Counted from the first letter of the stretch, positions 50,855 to 61,604 are shown. The stretch is 64,000 nucleotides of DNA from Rhynchopus sp. YZ270_cl-10 (GCA_964035575.1 OZ037861.1:1178001-1242000); one strand, 5' to 3'. A program made the numbers and translations. Notes: generated by a model not told the origin, from the letters alone.

Positions 50855-52045
50855 TAGCTCCCTGCCAACCCTTGAGACTCCGTGGATAGAGGGTCTAGAG
50901 GGGGAAGAGAGCTCAGGTTGCAAGGTGCCACGGTTTTTTCGTGATGACGTAATGTCATAGCGTTGGCTGTGGGGTCAAAACATCTTACAGCAAAGGGAGG
51001 GGCCTGGTGCCCACCACGTTCAATTTCGTGCGTTTCGTACAACAATCTATTTTTCATTCTTGCACGTTTTCCTTCTTTTGTGAATACTGTCAAGTGAGAA
51101 GGCTTAGTAGTGCTAGTCACAGTTCTTTATTTTGCGGGTCTTCTAAAGTGCACCGTATCAATACTTAACAAGGACTGTGATTGGCGGGGAAGACTCTCCA
51201 AATGAATTCAATATGCGAAGCATTTTTCTTTCTTTTTCGTGTTTACTTCAGACTCTCCGCTAGGATTTCCGATTTTGAAAATATTCTGTTGATGGTCCAC
51301 GTTGGTGGGGTACATGCTTGCGCCGCAGGCGCACGGTACGCAACTTTTTTTTTTACCAACGCCCGATTTTGACTTTTTTGGGACGTTTGAGCACTCACCT
51401 CTCCAGATCTTCTTCTCCTGAGCTTTTTTGACAGGTAGAACGGGTCTGAACCACTTAGCAGAACTTTTTTTTTTTTTCTTTTTTTCCCCATTTTCAAAAA
51501 GTTCTGTTGACAATCAACAGAACTTTAGTACCTAGCGGAGTGCCTGGTTTACTTTTTGGTGTCGTGCATTAGGGGTTTTGGGACAATGAGGGTGCGGTTA
51601 AAAGCTTAGAAAAATAGTTATTGCTGCAGGTTGACTTCAAGAAGAGCATGCGTAATTTCTCAATTTGTGTCAAGACTGCGGAACCTGGCCCAATTTTTTT
51701 TGGGGGGAAAACTACACCCGACCATCACCCTTTTGTGTGAGTTCCTGACTTTATACAGTGGTTCAGTGTGGCCACCACCATCTTCTTTTATCGGTCTACT
51801 TTTTCGAACATTTTTCTTCAATTTGAATTTTGTTTTGTTTTGTTTTGTATAATTTTCTTCAAAACAAACGAACGAAGCAAGAACGTTACTTTGATTGTGA
51901 ATAGGGCAACAAAGGTAACCGTGCAGTGATATATATTTTTTTTCCTGTCAGTCGGGTCACGACCACAAAATGGTCAGTCCACTGATATGTATATTTGTAC
52001 TTTGTATTCGCAAAAATGCAATTTAATTTTCAAAAGTAAAAATTA
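50855..52045. other. Spacer without recognised gene
   Basis: AT-rich, with one gcgccgcaggcgcacggtac repeat at 51313-51343 and the short inverted pair agttctgttga/tcaacagaact at 51500-51524. No coding gene seen. Confidence 0.35.
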
Positions 52046-52084
52046 AAAACCCGTAAACCCGCTTCTCGCGGGTTTACGGGTTTT
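52046..52084. repeat. Perfect 17-bp hairpin
   Basis: aaaacccgtaaacccgc, a 5-base loop ttctc, and the exact complement gcgggtttacgggtttt. It sits alone in AT-rich sequence and is followed by mixed sequence rather than a T run, so it is not an obvious terminator. Confidence 0.7.
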
Positions 52085-52205
52085 GCAAGTTTATCAAATT
52101 CATTTTCTATATTTTTTTGTGTGAAAACAGGTACTTCTTTATTGAACGTTTGTTGCAACTATTTGGCAATGGTGTGTGTGTGTGTGTTTGATGCCTGGGG
52201 TGAAA

Positions 52206-52227
52206 TTCTTGCGCAGAATATGGCCCC
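52206..52227 (+). repeat. Dispersed gcgcagaatatggcccc motif, copy 3
   Basis: Exact 22-bp match to 10384-10405. Adjacent to a short (ttcacc)n array at 52251-52268. Confidence 0.55.
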
Positions 52228-53063
52228 AAAAGGGGTGTGTGTGGTGGGTCTTCACCTTCACCTTCACTCCCCGACTTATGGCTGTTTTCAGACCGCTTCT
52301 CTTCCCCAAGTTTTTGTTTTTTGTTTGTTGTTTTTTATACACTTCCCTAATGCTTTCAAATTTTATTTGAAAGTATATGAATTTGTGTTTTTGTTTTTTA
52401 GACTTATGATTTCATCAAGGCTAGCGCTCAGCTCTCTTTTGTAAAAAAAAGGATCACCTTTAAGGTGAGGTGCATCAAAAACCTTACCTCTAAACATGTG
52501 TCCATGGCACATTCAATTCACACAAACCTTTTTGCTAAAGCAAATATGTTGCTCACGGCTGTTTCACCATTTTCACCTTTTGAAACAAAGCCGTTTCCCC
52601 CCTAACACACGTAGTGTATTAATAAACTATAGACAGAAAATAATAGCCAACGTCCAGATCTTGTATAACAGTATTTTCCCCTTGAATTCCCTGTCACCTT
52701 TGCGCAGAACAGATTTTCACTTCCTATTTTGGCTGCGTTCAATGACAAAAAAAACACTGTTTATTTTTGTTATCAAGATCAGTTGGTGGATGCTATTTGG
52801 CTAGTTTTTTTAATCTTTTAAAATTGCAACAAGAGAAAAAAGCTCGCGTTTCTTTTATCGAAAATATTTTATTCTCGCCCCATTAATACAAGCCAATTTT
52901 TCTAAAAAAAAAAGTAAGAGAGCAAGCTTTTACCCTTATGCTCTACGTGAGAGTTCTGTTCTCACTGAGCTTGCCTTAGGACCACCTGGTGTACGGTTGC
53001 ACCTTAAGGCGCCACCAACCTCAAATGCTTTCTGTTCTCCTGAATTGAAAGTTTGTAACTTTA

Positions 53064-53109
53064 CTTGGTGACCAAGCGCGAGAGGCTTAGGGACATCTTA
53101 TAAACTTTT
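53064..53109 (+). repeat. Dispersed CTAAGC/GCTTAG hairpin motif
   Basis: Reads ggtgaccaagcgcgagaggc then ttagggacatcttataaac. Immediately upstream of the first giant foldback element. Confidence 0.6.
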
Positions 53110-53135
53110 CTATCAGTCTAAATGGGAGCCAATTA

Positions 53136-54380
53136 CCCCCCCCCCCCTAGCCAGGCTAGGGGGGGTCAAAAGCCCCTAAAAAGTGGTAACAAAATGATAA
53201 AAATTGAGTTTTCGTTTCTAAGTGCTAAAAAATGCCCAAAACCAGAAAATACCACCCTCAGATGTCCAAAAATCCATCTGCGCCCGGTTTTGAGCAGTTT
53301 TGAGCCTCAAGAAGCCCCGTATCTGCTTTTTTCAAAAATGTACATACAACTTGTACCTGCCCACCCCCTGTAGACAGAGCAACTCACCCATCCATCACGC
53401 CTCAGTGTGAGCCAGGGGCCAGAAAAGCCCCCAAAGCCACATATTTCACCCCAGAACCTATCCCGAAGGGTACCCAGGCTGTTTCGGGGTGTTTAGAAGG
53501 ACTTAGTGGAACTTAGAACCATGTTTCAAAAAGTGTCAAGCACCTTGTACCAAGGGTTTTCCCACCCAAGGTACCAAGTCCTGGTACCTTTTTGAAACAT
53601 GGTTCTAAGTTCCACTAAGTCCTTCTAAACACCCCGAAACAGCCTGGGTACCCTTCGGGATAGGTTCTGGGGTGAAATATGTGGCTTTGGAGGCTTTTCT
53701 GGCCCCTGGCTCACACTGAGGCGTGATCGATGTGTGAGTTGCTTTACCTACGGGGGGGGTGGGCAAGGTACAAGTTGGTGGTCACTTTTAAAAAATGCAA
53801 AAAAGTCGCTCAGAAGTGGTCAACAGTGCTCAAAACCGGGCGGAATTAGATTTTTGGGGTCCAAATGGGCCTATGGTGTGGTTTTTTTTTGACCTCAGGG
53901 GGAGTTTTTCGATTTATTGCCTACTTCACGTTTTTTGACGTCTTCAGATACCTTGGGTGGGAAAACCCTTGGTACAAGGTGCTTGACACTTTTTGAAACA
54001 TGGTTCTAAGTTCCACCAAGTCCCTCTAAACACCCCGAAACAGCCTGGGTACCCTTCGGGATAGGTTTTGGGGTGAAAATATGTGGCTTTGGGGGCTTTT
54101 CTGGCCCCTGGCTCACACTGAGGCGTGATCGATGTGTGAGTTGCTCTGTCTACAGGGGGTGGGCAGGTACAAGTTGTATGTACATTTTTGAACAAAGCAG
54201 ATACGGGGCTTCTTGTGGCTCAAAACTGCTCAAAACCGGGCGCAGATGGATTTTTGGACATCTGAGGCTGGTATTTTCTGGTTTTGGGCATTTTTTAGCA
54301 CTTAGAAACGAAAACTCAATTTTTCCAATTTGTTACCCCCTTTTGACCCCCCCTACCCCCCCCCCCCCCCCCCCCCTAGG
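53136..54380. mobile_element. Giant foldback element FB1
   Basis: Outer arms (about 53155-53400 and 54130-54365) are inverted copies at roughly 95% identity by eye. Both end in a C/G run with ctag. Inside, a block containing cccgaaacagcctgggtacc occurs three times: once inverted in the left arm (to about 53570), once mirrored at 53580-53750, and once at 53945-54160. The centre is thus a palindrome within the larger inverted repeat. No coding gene. Confidence 0.8.
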
Positions 54381-54381
54381 G

Positions 54382-55545
54382 CCAGCGACTCCCGTATAAA
54401 ATTTTCTCGTAATAACCTCTCACGGTATATTGGGCCATTTCCAAGCCACCTCTGGTCGGAAAACACCCCAGAAGTGGGTCAGAAACACCCTGTGACCCGA
54501 AAATTCATGATAAGGGCGACTCAGAATATGCTAAAATGCAAAAAAATAGTGAAAAAGTGGCTTTTTGACGGTTTTGGCCATGTTGGGCAAAATGGCCATT
54601 TTTTGAGAAAAAATCAAAAAAACAGCAAAATTTCGACATCATGACGGCTGCTTGGGCACCAAACTACCCCAGGGATGTCCCGTGAGTCCATTCCAACCTG
54701 TTTTGGACACTTTAGGTACTTTTTTTGGCCATTTTTTGGTGTTTTTGTGGTAAAAAACGTCCTATGATAGTCCTATACTAATCGCAAGACGCCGTTTGTC
54801 CCACAGTCTGGGCCAATATGGGGGCCCACAAATGGGTAAAAACCCCCGAAAAAGCACTCCGGGAACCCAGATAGTGCCAAATATCCACCAGACACCCACC
54901 CAAACACCGCAGAAACACGACAGAAAATCGTCTTGAAAAAAAAGTGTGTTTTTCAAGACGATTTTCTGTCGTGTTTCTGCGGTGTTTGGGTGGGTGTCTG
55001 GTGGATATTTGGCACTATCTGGGTTCCCGGAGTGCTTTTTCGGGGGTTTTTACCCATTTGTGGGCCCCCATATTGGCCCAGACTGTGGGACAAACGGCGT
55101 CTTGCGATTAGTATAGGACTATCATAGGACGTTTTTTACCACAAAAACACCAAAAAATGGCCAAAAAAAGTACCTAAAGTGTCCAAAACAGGTTGGAATG
55201 GACTCACGGGACATCCCTGGGGTAGTTTGGTGCCCAAGCAGCCGTCATGATGTCGAAATTTTGCTGTTTTTTTGATTTTTTCTCAAAAAATGGCCGTTTT
55301 GCCCAACATGGCCAAAACCGCCAAAAAGCCACTTTTTCACTATTTTTTTGCATTTTAGCATATTCTGAGTCGCCCTTAGCATGGATTTTCGGGTCACAGG
55401 GTGTTTCTGACCCACTTCTGGGGTGTTTTCCGACCAGAGGTGGCTTGGAAATGGCCCAATATACCGTGAGAGGTTATTACGAGAATTGCTCCCGGCTATA
55501 AAACAGGGGAGTCGCTGGCCCTACCCCCCCCCCCCCCCCCCCCCC
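54382..55545. mobile_element. Giant foldback element FB2, near-perfect palindrome
   Basis: Arms of about 560 bp meet at about 54946 with only a few bases of loop (cttgaaaaaaaagtgtgttt region). Identical 60-residue frames appear on opposite strands at 54762-54956 and 54933-55127, confirming base-level identity over the inner arms. Both ends carry ggccagcgactcc or its complement beside a C run and ctag. No coding gene is credited. Confidence 0.88.
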
Positions 55546-55689
55546 TAGGCATACTTGTCCCCCCATTATGGGGAGAGGTAAAATATGGGGAAAATATGGG
55601 GAAAATATGGGAGAAATATGGGGGATTTTCACCCCCATATTCCCCCATATTTTCCCCATATTTCCCCCATATTTTTTATGGGGGAATAG

Positions 55690-56298
55690 ATGTACTGGTG
55701 TACTGGTGTACTGGTGTACTGGTGTACTGGTGTACTGGTGTACTGGTGTACTGGTGTACTGGTGTACTGGTGTACTGGTGTACTGGTGTACTGGTGTACT
55801 GGTGTACTGGTGTACTGGTGTACTGGTGTACTGGTGTACTGGTGTACTGGTGTACTGGTGTACTGGTGTACTGGTGTACTGGTGTACTGGTGTACTGGTG
55901 TACTGGTGTACTGGTGTACTGGTGTACTGGTGTACTGGTGTACTGGTGTACTGGTGTACTGGTGTACTGGTGTACTGGTGTACTGGTGTACTGGTGTACT
56001 GGTGTACTGGTGTACTGGTGTACTGGTGTACTGGTGTACTGGTGTACTGGTGTACTGGTGTACTGGTGTACTGGTGTACTGGTGTACTGGTGTACTGGTG
56101 TACTGGTGTACTGGTGTACTGGTGTACTGGTGTACTGGTGTACTGGTGTACTGGTGTACTGGTGTACTGGTGTACTGGTGTACTGGTGTACTGGTGTACT
56201 GGTGTACTGGTGTACTGGTGCACTGGTGTACTGGTGTACTGGTGTACTGGTGTACTGGTGTACTGGTGTACTGGTGTACTGGTGTACTGGTGTACTGC
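55690..56298 (+). repeat. 8-bp minisatellite (tgtactgg), about 76 copies
   Basis: Almost perfect; one unit at about 56221 reads tgcactgg. Encodes VLVYWCTG in every plus-strand frame, so the long frames here are artefacts. Confidence 0.97.
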
Positions 56299-56610
56299 TT
56301 CTGTACGTTACTTACCTACCCACCCCTCCAACACAACATTTTCGACGTTTCTCTGACGCATGAGGATTACATGGTTGTAAGTCCCTATAAGAAGGGCAAA
56401 CCTGCTTACGTTTTGGTATGGGCAGAAAGAAGGGTAACATTATGAGTTCCTCTCAGACTCCCCTGTTTTGCCACCGGTGTCAGGCATCAACAGGCCTAAC
56501 CGCCCAGATGGTTTCAACACAAAGCTTCACGACATCGGGCCTTCCGGTGCGATAAGGCCCTCGACACAGACGGGTTAGCATTGCCCCTGCGTTTGACCTA
56601 TAGCCCACTT

Positions 56611-56941
56611 ACTAGTACACTAGTACACTAGTACACTAGTACACTAGTACACTAGTACACTAGTACACTAGTACACTAGTACACTAGTACACTAGTACAC
56701 TAGTACACTAGTACACTAGTACACTAGTACACTAGTACACTAGTACACTAGTACACTAGTACACTAGTACACTAGTACACTAGTACACTAGTACACTAGT
56801 ACACTAGTACACTAGTACACTAGTACACTAGTACACTAGTACACTAGTACACTAGTACACTAGTACACTAGTACACTAGTACACTAGTACACTAGTACAC
56901 TAGTACACTAGTACACTAGTACACTAGTACACTAGTACACC
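56611..56941 (-). repeat. 8-bp minisatellite (tgtactag on the minus strand), about 41 copies
   Basis: On the plus strand the unit is actagtac. Read on the minus strand it differs from the array at 55690 by a single base per unit, and it lies in the opposite orientation within the same element. Confidence 0.97.
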
Positions 56942-57179
56942 ATAGTACACAAGGAAAACAATAGGAAAACACCCCCATATTCCCCCATATTCCCCCATAT
57001 TTGTGCAGTATTCCTGCTGTATTCCCCCCATATTTCCCCCATATTTGCCACAAAAGTGTAGGGTACCAAAATATGGGGGAATAGGGCCTCCCCATATTGG
57101 GGGGACAAGTATGCCTAGGGGGTCGCATTGTCCTCACAAAAAGTGAAATAAAAATTTTTTGTGACATAGATACTCGTTT

Positions 57180-57470
57180 CCCGTGGAAAACTAGACACAT
57201 ACCCACCCCAAAAATGTTCGGAGGATCCAATGAAACCATTTTTTTACACTTTGGTGGGCTCAGAAATACCCAAAATGGGGAAAATTAGTGAAAAATGGAC
57301 TTTTACCCCAAAATGGGCAAAAGTGGTTTTTTAGCAAAAAAATTGATTTTTTTGGATCACCAGAGGTCTATTTTGGTGACTCTCCGGTGCAAATCGGGTC
57401 CCAGGGGTCCTGTGGACCTGATTTCAACGACCAACAGGCTTCTGTACCACTTGCAAATGATTTTTTTTGA
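57180..57470 (+). repeat. Diverged about 290-bp repeat, copy 1
   Basis: Shares with copies at 57570 and 58113 the ordered blocks caatg.aacca, gaaatgggga-like, gccagagg-like, ggggtcctgtgg and cctgatttc. Most diverged of the three. Confidence 0.6.
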
Positions 57471-57569
57471 GTTTTTGAGTCAAAAAAAGTGCTTGTCCAC
57501 CCCTTGTCCACCCCTTGTCCAGTCCAGGACTTTTCCCCTGGCCATCACATAAAGTAGGGTATGATGCAA

Positions 57570-57880
57570 ATTTGGGTACATACCCCCCCAAAAATGGTCT
57601 GCGGACCCAATGGAACCAGTTTTTTACCCTTTGGAGGACTTAGAAGCACTAGAAATGGGGAAAAGGAGTGAAAAATTGCCCTCCCCCCCAGATGGGGGGG
57701 CAGGGGCGGTTTTGGGCTAAAAAATGCCAATTTAGGGCCGCCAGAGGACTCTTGGGGTCACTCTCCTGTGGAAATCGTACTCCTGGGGGTCCTGTGGGCC
57801 TGATTTCGGCCAGCTGCACCCTTTTGGACCCTTCGAACCGATCTTGGTTTGAAATATTGAGTTGAACATGACCCCCTGAA
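57570..57880 (+). repeat. Diverged about 290-bp repeat, copy 2
   Basis: Full copy; its last 130 bp are very close to copy 3 (tgcacccttttggacccttc is shared exactly). Confidence 0.65.
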
Positions 57881-57991
57881 CCCGTGCGTATGCGCCTCAA
57901 ACACCCCCCTCACCCCTCCCCCCTCACTGCCCACCTTCTCCTACCCTGCCAGGCGTAACAAATAAAAAAACGACCTCCCCCTCACAAAAAG

Positions 57992-58106
57992 CGTCTGAGG
58001 ATGCTGCTGAGTTCGTGAGGAGGTTCGTGGATGGGGAGCAGATCAGGGGCGTGTGTATGGCGTGTCCTGATGAAGTGCTTCAGCTGGGGCTCGAAATGCA
58101 CGGCTG
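57992..58106 (+). other. Exon-like fragment resembling a SAM domain
   Basis: A GC-rich 38-codon frame between repeat copies reads SEDAAEFVRRFVDGEQIRGV then LQLGLEMHG, the spacing of a SAM domain (Fv..f..e.I.G, LGL...G). It is preceded by acaaaaag that could act as an acceptor. It looks like a captured exon piece; it is not identical to the SAM domains of the transporter at 15434. Confidence 0.4.
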
Positions 58107-58112
58107 TGGGGG

Positions 58113-58262
58113 GAGGCAGAAAATGCCAAATTAGGGATGCCAGAGGCCTCTTGGGGTCACTCTCCGGTGGAAATCGTACTCCTGGGGGTCCTGTGGGCCT
58201 GATTTCGACGAGCTGCACCCTTTTGGACCCTTCGAACCGATCTTGGTTTGAATTATTTAGTC
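58113..58262 (+). repeat. Diverged about 290-bp repeat, copy 3 (partial)
   Basis: Only the second half is present, directly following the SAM-like fragment. Confidence 0.65.
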
Positions 58263-58690
58263 AAATATGTCAAATTCCTCCAATCATAGGCTGTATACAG
58301 TACAAAATCATGAAAACACCAATAAAAACGCATTTTTTTACGTTTTTTCACGTTTTTTGCCGCAAAACCCCCCAAAAACCCCCGGAAACCCATTTTTGGG
58401 GTGGCACAGGGTGTGGGTCACCACTGAAATGGTCCACCAGCGAAAAAATAATAAAAATTACACACGGCGGGGTCCACACACCCGAGGGTCCGTAAATTTT
58501 ACGGACCCTCTTTACGGACCCTCAAGTGCGGACCCGGGTCCGTAATTACGTGGTCTAAGGTGGGAAATCACTGTTTGGATGTGTGACTGCTGGTCGAAAA
58601 GCCCTGGGAGCAAACCGAGTGGTACACAGGTACCACATGATAGACCATGATCATGTGGGCCTATCCCAAGTTACATACCGAAAAAAGTCG

Positions 58691-59019
58691 TGAGCTCGGT
58701 TAGTTGTCAAAGACGTCTTCCACCATGCACTGAGGAGATAATGATCCAACAATTTACAAGAAAGATTACTTAACCTACTGCTGGAAATTGCCAGGTCGTA
58801 GTAACACACAAAGTGTGCCTCCGTTCGGGAAGACCGGATATTCTAGAGACCAAAAAGGCCTCAAGAATATCTTCCGGTAGTCAAGGTATAACCGAATGAA
58901 CGGCCCAAGACCCCCGTGGAGAAGTTAAATGTTGTAATGCTATCAAGTACAAACTGCGAACACTGTCTTACCCTCCTCAATACATGGTGGAATATTTCTT
59001 TGACAACAAACCGAGCTCA
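58691..59019. mobile_element. 329-bp TIR element, copy 1
   Basis: Ends are inverted over about 45 bp with several mismatches (left tgagctcggttagttgtcaa, right ttgacaacaaaccgagctca). About 285 bp recur at 60933-61215 with few changes. The interior is of balanced composition with structured-RNA-like words (cctccgttcgggaa) and no long reading frame. It might derive from an RNA gene, but I cannot name one. Confidence 0.7.
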
Positions 59020-60518
59020 AGAGTTTTTAAACTTCCCTGAGGGAATGCGAGACGCAAAATTTACCACCAGACCCTGTCTTCGTGCACCTTCGGTGCAACG
59101 CTGCAGACAGGCCAAACTGCGTTGGACTCAGAGGAATGCCTGCTGTGCAGTGTATCAATGAGAACCAAGTCCCAGCAACAAGGGGCGCCTTTTGGCGGGC
59201 GTTGTTGAGGGTGTTTGGGGTGCAAAGTTTTCCACAATTTTGATGCGCGGGTACAGAAGTGTTGTCTTGTTCTTTCATCTTTAGGAATGTAAATGTCAAT
59301 CGCGTTTAACGACCACTAGGGCTTGTTCAGTGAACCCACAAGGGGTCGAAGGGGGTTGGTTATCCCATAGCTATCAAAGGTTGTGTCGACCAGGCTAATC
59401 CACTATGTTACGCTGTACGTTGTTAAATCCGAAGAAATAACACTTTAGCAGCCGCAGGAAGTTTGTTAAAAAGAGTGCCTCACGCTACACAAACCACCAC
59501 CCGCGATTGACTTAGATGTTATAACAAAGAGAATTCAGAACAAAACAACACCCTGCCCCATACACACTAAATTGTCATGCTTCAAGAGCATGCCTGGGCC
59601 AAAATTACTGTTGACCAAAAAGGCAACAAGACCACCCACAAGGAGTGTGAATTGTGCACTGGTTTTCTGGGGGAACGCAATATTTTCTTGTGTCTAGTCC
59701 TCCGCAAGCAGAGGACAGACTTTCCGGAAGGTTTCCAAAGTCGAATTTCTTGCACTAGCTATGCTCCCTTGGTCAATGGCTATAGCAGTGACTGACTAAG
59801 TGTACCCACCCCCCTCCACCCAGATCTTCGTCCGCAAACTCAGAATAGATTGATGCGGGTAGATTTTGAGTTGTTGAATGTCGGACCGCGGTGAAGCTTC
59901 TCATCGCAATCGCGGGTGCAGTTCAGACTTCACGATCCTGTATAAGTGTAAATGTGGGGTGTGATTAAGTTATGGTATACAAACGTAGTAGTCGGGAAAG
60001 GTGAGGTTAATAAAAAAGGCTATTTATTGCCGTGAAATAAGATAGATTTTTTCCACGCTACAGGTCGAGAGAGTGACCTGCTGCACAAATGGTTCGAGTG
60101 AAGCGAGGTGAATTATGTGAAGCAGGTAACGAGCGCCTGTGGAACCAAATAGAAACGTAACACTCATCACACGATAAAACCCATGGGAGAGGTTGTGGTG
60201 AAACGCACACACCTCGACCTGAGGAGTGGCTCTGCAGCGCGGTTCGTCCCCAGAACCGCAAGTGTGTTCAAAATGCTTTGTTTCTATTTCCTCCTTCATG
60301 TCATGAGGTGACACAAAATGATTGGTGCGTAAAAAAATAGCTATTTAATAGTGTGAACATTACGCGTTTATTTCGAGTTGAAAACACGAACAAGTTGAAA
60401 TATGCGGCATTTTTTTGTTCAATCTTCACTAGTAACTGAAAGTTAAACATAATTACATACCTTGTCTTCCCCGTAACCTGCGCCTTCGCTGCTTTTAAGG
60501 TGCTTTCTCTGGGTGCCC
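59020..60518. other. Balanced-composition region without recognised genes
   Basis: Unlike the AT-rich spacers elsewhere, this stretch has few homopolymers and only short frames. It may be old repeat sequence related to the elements on either side. Confidence 0.3.
59577..59795 (+). CDS. Small ORF, weakly BED-finger-like
   Basis: 72 residues from an ATG. Residues 6-29 (WAKITVDQKGNKTTHKECEL, then C) resemble the first half of a BED zinc finger (aromatic, spacing, CxxC), but the His part is absent. Possible remnant of a hAT-type N-terminus; could equally be chance. Confidence 0.2.
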   Translation: MLQEHAWAKITVDQKGNKTTHKECELCTGFLGERNIFLCLVLRKQRTDFPEGFQSRISCTSYAPLVNGYSSD

Positions 60519-60612
60519 AGTACCCAGTACCCAGTACCCAGTACCCAGTACCCAGTACCCAGTACCCAGTACCCAGTACCCAGTACCCAGTACCCAGTAC
60601 CCAGTACCCAGT
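60519..60612 (+). repeat. 7-bp minisatellite (cccagta), about 13 copies
   Basis: Perfect tandem array, followed at 60765-60865 and 61216-61262 by scattered variants (ctgggtactggtgta, acaggtacac). Confidence 0.95.
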
Positions 60613-60932
60613 GTCTTCGAGAACCTAAAAATGCGTTTTGTTGAAATTTTCTGGCTTTTTCTGAACTTTTCCCAGCTACTTTTCTGGTCGTAGCCGACTT
60701 TTCTGATCGAGTAGCTATTTTCACTTTTCTGGTGTATGAGTAGGTTTTCTGGGTGGGAGACTGGATTCTGGGTACAGTGGTGTGTCTGGGCACCCAGGCA
60801 CCTGGGTACTGGTGTATTTTCGGCCCAGGTACCCCGGTACACGGTACACTGGTGTACAAGGAAAAAAGTCGTGAAAAAAGCAACCACAGCTCCACATGAC
60901 AAACACAAAAGTGTCCAGTCACGTGGGGCATT

Positions 60933-61215
60933 CATGCACTGAGGAGATAATGATCCAACAATTTACAAGAAAGATTACTTAACCTACTGCTGGAAATTGC
61001 CAGGTCGTAGTAACACACAAAGTGCGCCTCCGTTCGGGAATACCGGATATTCTAGAGACCAAAAAGGCCTCAAGAATATCTTCCGCTGGTCAAGGTATAA
61101 CCGAGTGAACGGCCCAAGACCCCCGTGGAGAAGTTAAATGTTGTAATGCTATCAAGTACAAACTGCGACCACTGTCTTACCCTCCTCAATGCATGGTGGA
61201 AGATGTCTTTCACAA
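60933..61215. mobile_element. TIR element, copy 2 (left end lost)
   Basis: Matches 58723-59007 with about a dozen changes by eye. The left terminal repeat is replaced by unrelated sequence; the right end retains tggtggaagatgtctttcac. Confidence 0.7.
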
Positions 61216-61604
61216 CAAATATCCTGTACACAGGTACACAGATACACAGGTACACAGGTAAAACCCGTTAAAATTGTGTGTGAAAGTTAAAAATAGCTAT
61301 ATTTGCATTTTTCGCCCAGCATTGAGGACACATAGGCCCACCAAGGGCAATTTTGTGATGTCAAAAAAAATTTTTTTTCGGCCCAAAAATTGACTTGTTT
61401 TCGGTAAAACCCACTAAAAATTGTGGTACTCTAAACTGCGTTTTAGACCCCCACAGATGCTCAAAAGTGCCAAATTTTGCTTTTAATGGCCTCAAATCGT
61501 CGAAATTAGCCCTAAACGGGGGCAAAAAAAAATTTTCGAGAGTCCCTTTCCCTGGGAGGCTCCGTAATTACGTACCCTAGGGTACGTAATTACGTACCCT
61601 AGGG
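61216..61604. other. Spacer before the hAT element
   Basis: GTAC-rich minisatellite remnants, then AT-rich sequence. The last 45 bp are two palindromic direct copies of taattacgtaccctaggg, which form the apparent insertion site of the hAT transposon. Confidence 0.45.

Larger units (their letters stand above)
55541..57121. mobile_element. Giant foldback element FB3 with minisatellite arms
   Basis: Ends match as inverted repeats: cccctaggcatacttgtccc at the left and its complement at the right (about 57095-57121), followed inward by atatgggg-type repeats on both sides. Inside lie two inverted 8-bp arrays (55690-56298 and 56611-56941) and a unique centre (56299-56610). Part of the centre is coding-like (LTHEDYMVVSPYKKGKPAY). 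Confidence 0.8.

Noticed and set aside
54762-55127. Pair of identical 64-residue proteins on opposite strands
   Set aside because: They are mirror images from the two arms of the FB2 palindrome.
55477-56445. Frames of about 250 codons on both strands
   Set aside because: An 8-bp array without stops stays open in all frames; the products are pure VLVYWCTG or TSTPVHQY repeats.
58691-59019. rRNA fragment
   Set aside because: Composition suggested it, but I could not match any conserved rRNA segment with confidence, and the inverted ends point to a mobile element.
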